DNA of 64,000 bases from Datisca glomerata (taxonomy: Eukaryota > Streptophyta > Magnoliopsida > Cucurbitales > Datiscaceae): contig QANY01013389.1 in the NCBI GenBank assembly GCA_003255025.1, positions 205,106 to 269,105 of the forward strand, given 5' to 3'. Numbering within the stretch: position 1 is the stretch's first letter; each line of letters starts with the position of its first letter. The notes below the pieces were generated by a model, which saw only the letters and a program-made list of their open reading frames with translations, made no database searches and was not told the DNA's origin. This document shows positions 57,661 through 64,000 of this stretch, in pieces. Position numbers and translations under genes: made by a program.

Positions 57661-57880
57661 CTACTTATTTTCCTTGGAGAATATGAAAGGAAAAAAATGT
57701 GTGGAGCAGTAAGTGTATGTCTTTTTTATTATTTGATTCTAAATATACGCTAAAGAAATTGATACAATATACTAAACCTGCATGGTATGTGTATGTCTTT
57801 TTCCTTAATTCTCTATTAGAATCAAATAATAAAAAAGAATATTCCCCACATTTTCTTTATTTTCCTTCATAATTTAGGAA
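57660..57880. repeat. Inverted repeat, MITE-like
   Basis: CTTTTTTATTATTTGATTCT (about 57721-57743) is matched in reverse complement at 57815-57838. Outer arms (GAATATGAAAGGAAAAAAAT and ATTTTCTTTATTTTCCTTCA) also pair. Target duplications are not clear. Confidence 0.65.
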
Positions 57881-57888
57881 GTCCGAAC

Positions 57889-58310
57889 TAGGGATGTTTA
57901 AAAGTGTCCCGAACCGATCGAACCGAACCTAACCAAAAATGACCGGTTCGGTCGGTTCGTTATATGTATTCGGTTCGGAAAAATGGCCAAACCGAAGTTT
58001 CGGTTCGGTTTGAATTTTTGGTGATTTTCGAACCGAACAGAGCCAAGCCGAACCAAAACTTTGATTTTATGTTATTTTTTTATTTTTATATATAATTTTA
58101 TAGAAAACTGAATTGAATCGAACCAAAACTTTGATTTATATTATTATTTTTTGAATAATATCATTTAAAAATTATTTTTAATTTAATAATACCGAATCGA
58201 AGAACTGAACCGAACCCGAACCAAACTAAAACTCACGGTTCAATTCGATTCAATTTTTTTTAATATGATCGGTTCAGTTCGATTTCGTTGTCTAACCATA
58301 AACACCTCTA
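57889..58310. mobile_element. hAT-type MITE
   Basis: Terminal repeats TAGGGATGTTTA (57889) and TAAACACCTCTA (ending 58310) pair with one mismatch. Flanking 8-mers GTCCGAAC and ATCCAAAC agree at six positions, as expected for a hAT-type 8-base duplication. The interior is rich in GAACCGAACC/GGTTCGGTT repeats on both strands, able to fold into a hairpin. No protein. Confidence 0.8.
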
Positions 58311-58318
58311 ATCCAAAC

Positions 58319-60470
58319 GTACCAACTACTACTAAAAAATGGACTGAAAATTCTTCTGTCGTTTTACTACATGTTTAAAGTTGGTTTAGGCGGTAAAGGG
58401 CAGAATCCAGCGTAAATGTAATAGACCAAACTTTATGAAAGTTGATGAACTTTCTCGACTTATGACTTTGTTCCCCCTTTTTAGGAGTCTTCTCTCCTTT
58501 TGTGTCACCCACTTCCTATATTTTAATCCAAAGGAATTAATTCATATGATTATGAACTATGGGCTTAATTGAACCAGAGTCATAGTAAACAAGGACCACA
58601 GTAAACAATCATGATTTGTGTACCGACCCATAGTTAAGTCAATTGATATATTATTGATATATTTAATTTGTGCGTAATTACCTAAAATATTCTTTTCCGA
58701 ATATGCAAAATGCCACTCACTTTCAGGTGTTATTTTTGGTTAATGGTAATGTAATGTAAGGCAAATACAATGGAAAATTCTTAACAAATTTGCATTCTTT
58801 TGTTATATTACCAATTTGTGTTGTTTGAAAAAAAAAACCGAATGGGTACATAAATAAATATTCCTCTATAATCAGCATTGCACTCCTAATTCATATTTCT
58901 AGTTTTTCATTTTCTCTATGGATCATTCATCTTTCCTCTCTCCATGATGTAGTCATTTCAAAGAGATGTGGCTGTGGGAGCAATAATGTGTGGCCTCCAG
59001 GTAAACATGCCCTCAGCCAGAGGCTTCAGGTGCAACTTGCTTTTAAAGACTGATTGATGAATGACAACAGATTTTGAAAGTCACACCAAATATTATGTTT
59101 CGCTATTTATTCTTCATCGTTGCGAGACCTGAAGATATCCGTTGTCGAGAGCTGTTGTGAATATCAAATATCACATCAACCGTGTTTATTTAAGGAGTTA
59201 GGGCTTTGGAGGTTATGGCCCCAAATGTTTATAGAATAATTAATACTATGTAGTAATACCATGGAATGTGTAATAAACTTTTTTCAGTTAAATATTTTTT
59301 TAATTCTCTTTTATTTAATTTATCGTAATACATTTTCGAATTCCAAAAAATGTTAAAGCCTACTTTTGTATAAAAAAAATCGTTCAAACTCATAATATTC
59401 ACAAAAGCACAGTCATTAAAAATTAAAAAAATTAAAAAAAAAGCGCACAGTTGCGAAAACAAGTCATACTGATTTTTTGGAATTTTGAAATAGTATAATT
59501 GTATAAGGCTGACATATGTTATTATTTAGTATGATATAGTTTATATGATATTAAAGCAGTCATTTTTTTTAAGTTACAACTCATGAGATAATATTTTCAT
59601 ACATATAGTGTTTATGCTTTTTATGCAATCATAATTTCTTGCTACATTGCTCTTGCAATTCAATATATTTGTAAATTATAAAATAGTTTGTATGTAAGTA
59701 TCTTATAATTTTGATTGTTTAAATTATCACAAACACAGTACTATTCTATGCATGCATGATCCAAACTAATGTAATTTTAAATTGTTCAAACAAGAAATAA
59801 AATATGTAAAATGTGTGTTAAGAGGAAGAGATCTAACTCAGTATTTGATGTTTTTCACATCATTATAATGCATAAAATTATTTGGATTTCAAATAATTTT
59901 CTACTTTTTAATCGAGCAAGAATTTTGTTAAGTTTTTCTTATTATATAATCTACAACATACCATCAATTTCATCAATCAGATAATCTTGAGAGAACTTTT
60001 TTTTATATTTTTTTAAAATATGTTTCTTCAAAGTTATTATTGAAATAATTTAGGAGTTATTTTTATACTATTTGAATTATATTTTATTTTTTGTTTGACA
60101 AAAAATGAAGTACACTTAGCCCCTGCAAAAAAGAAAATATAGCTCAACATTGACATCTATCATTGGATCACCTCATCTTAAGTATAGAGTGTTGTTTTTC
60201 CTTATAAACCTTTTTTTTGTGTGATCAAGCTTTACTTTTTGTCACAAAAGGAGGTTTTTGGACAACTAGTGTGTTTTTAAAATTTTTAAAAAATAATATA
60301 ATTTTGAAACTACTTAGAAAAATGATATAGTTTTGGTCAGGTTAGAGATCGCTTATTGATATTTACTAATTCTTAAAGTTAATACCACAAAACCCTCTAA
60401 TTACAAATTTTATTTAAATTTAGTAAATTTTAAAATAAAAACAATTTTATTCTCATTGCAATAGCTTTAT
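58319..60470. other. AT-rich intergenic DNA
   Basis: No gene recognised. A slightly GC-richer patch at 58920-59060 has no convincing frame. This interval should contain the promoter of the gene at 60686, but no clear TATA box was fixed. Confidence 0.45.
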
Positions 60471-60685
60471 TAATAGACCCCACAAAAGTAGAAAAATCAC
60501 TAGTGTGAAGGCCTTAAAAGGAAGCCATAGACTGAATTTAAACACCATCACTAGCAACTCCACCACTCCAACAGTCTTATCTTCAAGAAAATCCCACAAA
60601 AGAAAGGGAAAAAAAAGTTTAAGCCTTCCAAACCTCCCACCCAAAAACAAAACCTTTTCTTCTCTTCAAATCAAAGTTACAAAGA

Positions 60686-60991
60686 ATGAATCTCAACCTG
60701 CAAAACATCAGGAAAAGTCCCAAAGTAGCCGATGAGAGCATGTATGGGGGCGGAAATGACACTGAATTTCCAATCTACGGAGGAAATATGCCTAGAAATC
60801 AGCAGAGTTCAAATGGGTTTTCGATTTTATACAGTGTTCTTCGTGCTCCATTTATGATTCTGTCTTGCTTCTCTAAACCACATGTTACTAATGGAAGTGA
60901 TGGGATGTGGGTTTCTGGTGAATTTGCAAGAATCTCTGAAATGAATCATCTCATGGTAAGCGATGGCATGCGCTATGCTATATTGATGTGA
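60686..60991 (+). CDS. Small plant protein of unknown function, 101 aa
   Basis: The protein starts MNLNLQNIRKSPKVADESMY, has a GGGNDTEFPIYGG stretch, a hydrophobic segment FSILYSVLRAPFMILSCFSK (about residues 45-65) and ends MNHLMVSDGMRYAILM. No stops, no introns and balanced composition distinguish it from everything else in the window. I recall similar short uncharacterised eudicot proteins with YGG, LRAPFSxLSC and WVSGEFARISExNHLMV blocks, but no function. The hydrophobic part is short of a certain membrane span. About 200 bases upstream are C/A/T-rich like a plant 5' UTR. The ATG at 60686 fits the family start. A different frame open from 60505 is a shadow. Confidence 0.75.
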   Translation: MNLNLQNIRKSPKVADESMYGGGNDTEFPIYGGNMPRNQQSSNGFSILYSVLRAPFMILSCFSKPHVTNGSDGMWVSGEFARISEMNHLMVSDGMRYAILM

Positions 60992-61753
60992 TTCATTCAT
61001 ATCAAGTTATTTGATGTCTTAGGTTCAGTGGAATTCATTAAAGAACAGTGCTTTCTTTTCTTCTTCTTTTTTTTTATCAATCTTTTCTTCTTCTTTTTTA
61101 TCAATCACAACAAAAATTATGTACTTTTTTTACAGGATTGTAATTTAATGTGAAGTACAGATTCGTACCATCTCAGTTTGAATATTATTAATGTTAGTGA
61201 AGCATTTCATGTTGATATATAGAGTTCTCCATTTCTTACTTCTTCTTTTTTCTTTTTTTGTCCGATTTAATGGCAGAAAACATTTTGATTATTAATTTTG
61301 TCCAGTTTGAATAATGATTATTGATTATGGGTAGAAATGTGAAGTGCTAAACAAATGCAGGAGATTCAGATGGCAATAAAAGATAATTGTTCTATTTCTT
61401 TTTCTTTTTTTGGTTTTTAAGCAGAAAAGGTAAGAGAATTAAACTGGTGATGAAATTTTCCATGCTTGAAATTTTTATCAATCTTTTTATTGTAAGAGGA
61501 AAAGTAATATCTTGCAAAGAAAAGGAAAAATAAGCACTGACATGACGTAATTTAAACTATGAAGTTTACCAAATAAACAATTTTAATTAAAATAGTAAAC
61601 ATAATTTAGAATGAAAAAAGATAATAAGGTGAATTCAAGTTCACAACTATATAATATAATTTTATTGCATTGAAAAAACATATATAATAATGCGGATTGA
61701 TTATATAAATATTTTAAGACGAGATGGATTGATATAGTAGATAAGTCTACACA

Positions 61754-61865
61754 TTCATATTATGAGAACATGTCTAGATAGTATCTCTTAATCTCAATAA
61801 ATTTTATAATTCATATTATGAGAACATGTCTAGATAGTATCTCTTAATCTCAATAAATTTTATAA
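61754..61865. repeat. Perfect 56 bp tandem duplication
   Basis: 61754-61809 and 61810-61865 are the same sequence (TTCATATTATGAGAACATGT ... ATAAATTTTATAA). No differences were seen, so it is recent. Confidence 0.95.
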
Positions 61866-62362
61866 TTTTGATAAAAAAAATAGATTTTCAGAATTAGGAA
61901 CTGGAAAAGATAAAATATAAGTGTACTTAAAAAGCACAGAGGGCTTTATGCATTATTGTGTCTCAAAATCATTAGTGAAGGATGATTATAAAGGTACTAA
62001 AGTAATTGAAATCTTCTATAGAATTTATTGTCCAAACCACGTAGCAATATTGATAAGAACCTAAGCTAAAGCTTATCATAGTAAGAGATATAGCATTTTG
62101 ATGCCGTTCCACACATGTCATAGTCTAACAAGAATGTTAAATTTTTATGCTTCTTTTAGAAAATAAAATTTTGTAGGGCACTAAGCTATCCAACTCTAAA
62201 ATATTCTTACTGCTACCTAAAGCATGATTTTAAAACATTCCCTTTATTTGTAATCCAATGATATATGGGAATAAATTCCCAAGAGTTTTATCTACTAGGC
62301 CCTTGCTTTATTAGACAATAACTTCTACCCACCAGTCATTGATTCCATCACTAATACTTAAT

Positions 62363-62418
62363 AAATTGTGATTTGGAGCTCTACCTCATTAAATTGTGAT
62401 TTGGAGCTCTACCTCATT
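62363..62418. repeat. Perfect 28 bp tandem duplication
   Basis: AAATTGTGATTTGGAG followed by CTCTACCTCATT, twice without change. Confidence 0.95.
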
Positions 62419-63783
62419 CAATAAATATGCTGTTACACCTGTAAATTATAAAGTGTTTGTTAATGTTTATATTGTGATAGATTATCACGATATCACTCAC
62501 TAATCAGTAAATAAGTTAGACAGTACGTAACAATAATTATCAGTTACTAATTTACTGAGATTGAATATTGAAAGTTTGTTGAAATAGTTCTAGTTATATA
62601 AATCAGTTTCGAGTCTTGCTTAAATATTGAATGAGTTATGCATTGGAGGATCACTTTTGCAAATACAAACTCAAACCTCTACTATATGTATTTTGTTGCA
62701 AATGAAATTCAATTTCTTAATTAAGTACTAAATTAGCTCTTTCTTTTTCACAAATGAGGAAAAAAACCTTATATAATTATCAAGAAAGAATGGTTGAGGT
62801 GTTGACATGAAAATGGTTAAGAAGAGGGCAATCATGAGGTAGGGTTTTATGTTAAATATTGAAGTGGAAGAAAGATAAGAGTCAACTTCTTGCAACTTCG
62901 GTTGCTTGTTTCAATGGGTTCTTATGGCATTGGTATATAGTGTGTGGTAGTGGTGGTGATAGTCACACGTACAATATAATATTACTTTTAGTAATTGGCT
63001 CAAAATTTTTATAACAATTCATTTCCTATTTTGATAACAAAAATAAAGAAATTTGCGTATATAATCATTAAAACCAATGATTGAAGCTATTATTTTAATC
63101 ACTCTTTTCAAGTATTCGTCTGCGGCTCTCGTGTTTCACATGAACTGATATTAAGTTGATATATTTTATTGAATAAAAATAAGAAAAAATTATTCTTACA
63201 TCTCTTATAATTTATTTAAATTACACAGACATCCGCTTAAAAATGATACAAAACATCATTTTACGTTAGATTTTATTGACAAAAATTAAGAATGGTTAAA
63301 TTTCAAACTAACACCATTGAAATAATACGTCATACCGAAACTACCCTCATTTTATTCTCAATCCTAACTTTTTTTTATCATTTTTAAACTAGAAAAGATG
63401 TCTGAGTCATTAAGATAAACTACAAGGTTGTAAGAGAAATTTCCCCTAAAAATAAACCTAGATTGGTATGATACGAAAATAAAACGCCTAGATTGGTCTG
63501 ATACAAAAAAATTAAAAGTAATACGGGCGACTAAATTTATGAATCAACAATTCAGATTAAAAATGATGGTCTATCGTTCGGCTGTATAGGAGACACAATG
63601 CAAAATTATATTAGTATATGTTCTTGGTGTGGGGCCATGTTAGTATGAGAGGCAAATATAGATTATGGGTCATTCGTCAATGTCATGAGTACGTTTTTTA
63701 ATATGATACCGAGAGTTTTTGTTGAACTCTCAAACATATTTGTTGAACTTCAAAAGTTTGAATTGTTGGAGAAAATAACTCAA

Positions 63784-63936
63784 TATTCAGTACTATTTCA
63801 TGTCATTTGATGACGCGTGTATACTTTTACAAACTTCATAATTTATTCATATTTTGAGGAGAGAGAATAAATAAATTCTTGAAGTTTGTAAAATGTGTAC
63901 AATGTGTCATCAAATGATATAGAGAGCTACTGAATA
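63784..63936. repeat. Inverted repeat, MITE-like hairpin
   Basis: Left arm 63784-63850 (TATTCAG...CATTTGATGAC...TTTTACAAACTTCA) pairs with right arm 63866-63936 (GAAGTTTGTAAAA...GTCATCAAATGA...CTGAATA), loop about 15 bases. The outer ends are not defined. Confidence 0.8.
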
Positions 63937-64000
63937 TACGGTACTCCAAGAGCACCAGAAATTTTTCTCAATTATTGAAGAAAATATTCGGTACACCTGA

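Larger units (their letters stand above)
60992..63760. other. AT-rich intergenic DNA downstream of the small gene
   Basis: The first few hundred bases probably hold the 3' UTR. Pyrimidine repeats (CTTTTCTTCTTCTTTTTT) are at 61045-61100. No other gene was seen. Confidence 0.45.

Noticed and set aside
58920..59060. Possible small exon in a slightly GC-richer patch
   Set aside because: No frame longer than about 35 codons and no clear splice sites.
1..64000. tRNA, rRNA or organelle DNA insertions
   Set aside because: No cloverleaf, rRNA core or plastid gene sequence was noticed on either strand. A tRNA scan was not possible.

Overview
This is plant nuclear DNA, probably from a eudicot with a large, repeat-rich genome. 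The base composition is AT-rich and there are almost no long open reading frames. Degraded Ty3/gypsy retrotransposons, an endogenous caulimovirid, a CACTA transposon and several small inverted-repeat elements fill most of the window. I could not identify the species. The only convincing single-copy host gene is a 101-codon intronless gene at 60686-60991(+). A 131-codon open frame at 19210-19605(-) may be a host exon.

Layout. (1) 1-4130: a rearranged endogenous pararetrovirus (Caulimoviridae). Its minus-strand part runs from a tRNA-iMet primer-binding site (4058-4073) through movement protein to the first half of a coat protein. This meets, tail to tail at about 1800, a plus-strand coat-protein second half and reverse transcriptase. 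(2) 4525-17596(+): a 13 kb Tat-clade Ty3/gypsy element ('Tat-A') with gag, protease, RT, two RNase H domains and integrase, and an ORF antisense to gag-pol. Its LTR-end/primer-site/gag-start segment is repeated five times. (3) 21598-27359(+): a non-autonomous relative without pol (LARD-type), full of tandem repeats, with 0.53 kb LTRs. (4) 34071-56570(-): a second Tat element ('Tat-B') split by two insertions. One is an internally deleted Ogre-type element (37175-46209, target duplication CTTAG) that itself contains a solo LTR (42760-44923, target duplication TAAAT). The other is a non-autonomous CACTA element (52894-56419) inside its 5' LTR. (5) Between and beyond these lie AT-rich intergenic DNA, minisatellites, a probable hAT MITE (57889-58310), other hairpin repeats and the small host gene.

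How the parts relate. Nothing here forms an operon. Tat-A, Tat-B and the LARD share the primer-site/leader motif, an LTR start of the TGnACAG type (clearest in Tat-A and the LARD) and ~60 bp minisatellites, so the LARD was probably mobilised by Tat-A-like proteins. The nesting gives an order of events: Tat-B first, then the CACTA and Ogre-type insertions, then the solo-LTR element inside the Ogre LTR. Every mobile-element coding region has stops, frameshifts or deletions, so no element looks autonomous as it stands.

Limits: all family calls come from recognising motifs by eye. Domain borders are good to tens of bases at best. A 756-base N run (43412-44167) hides part of the solo LTR.
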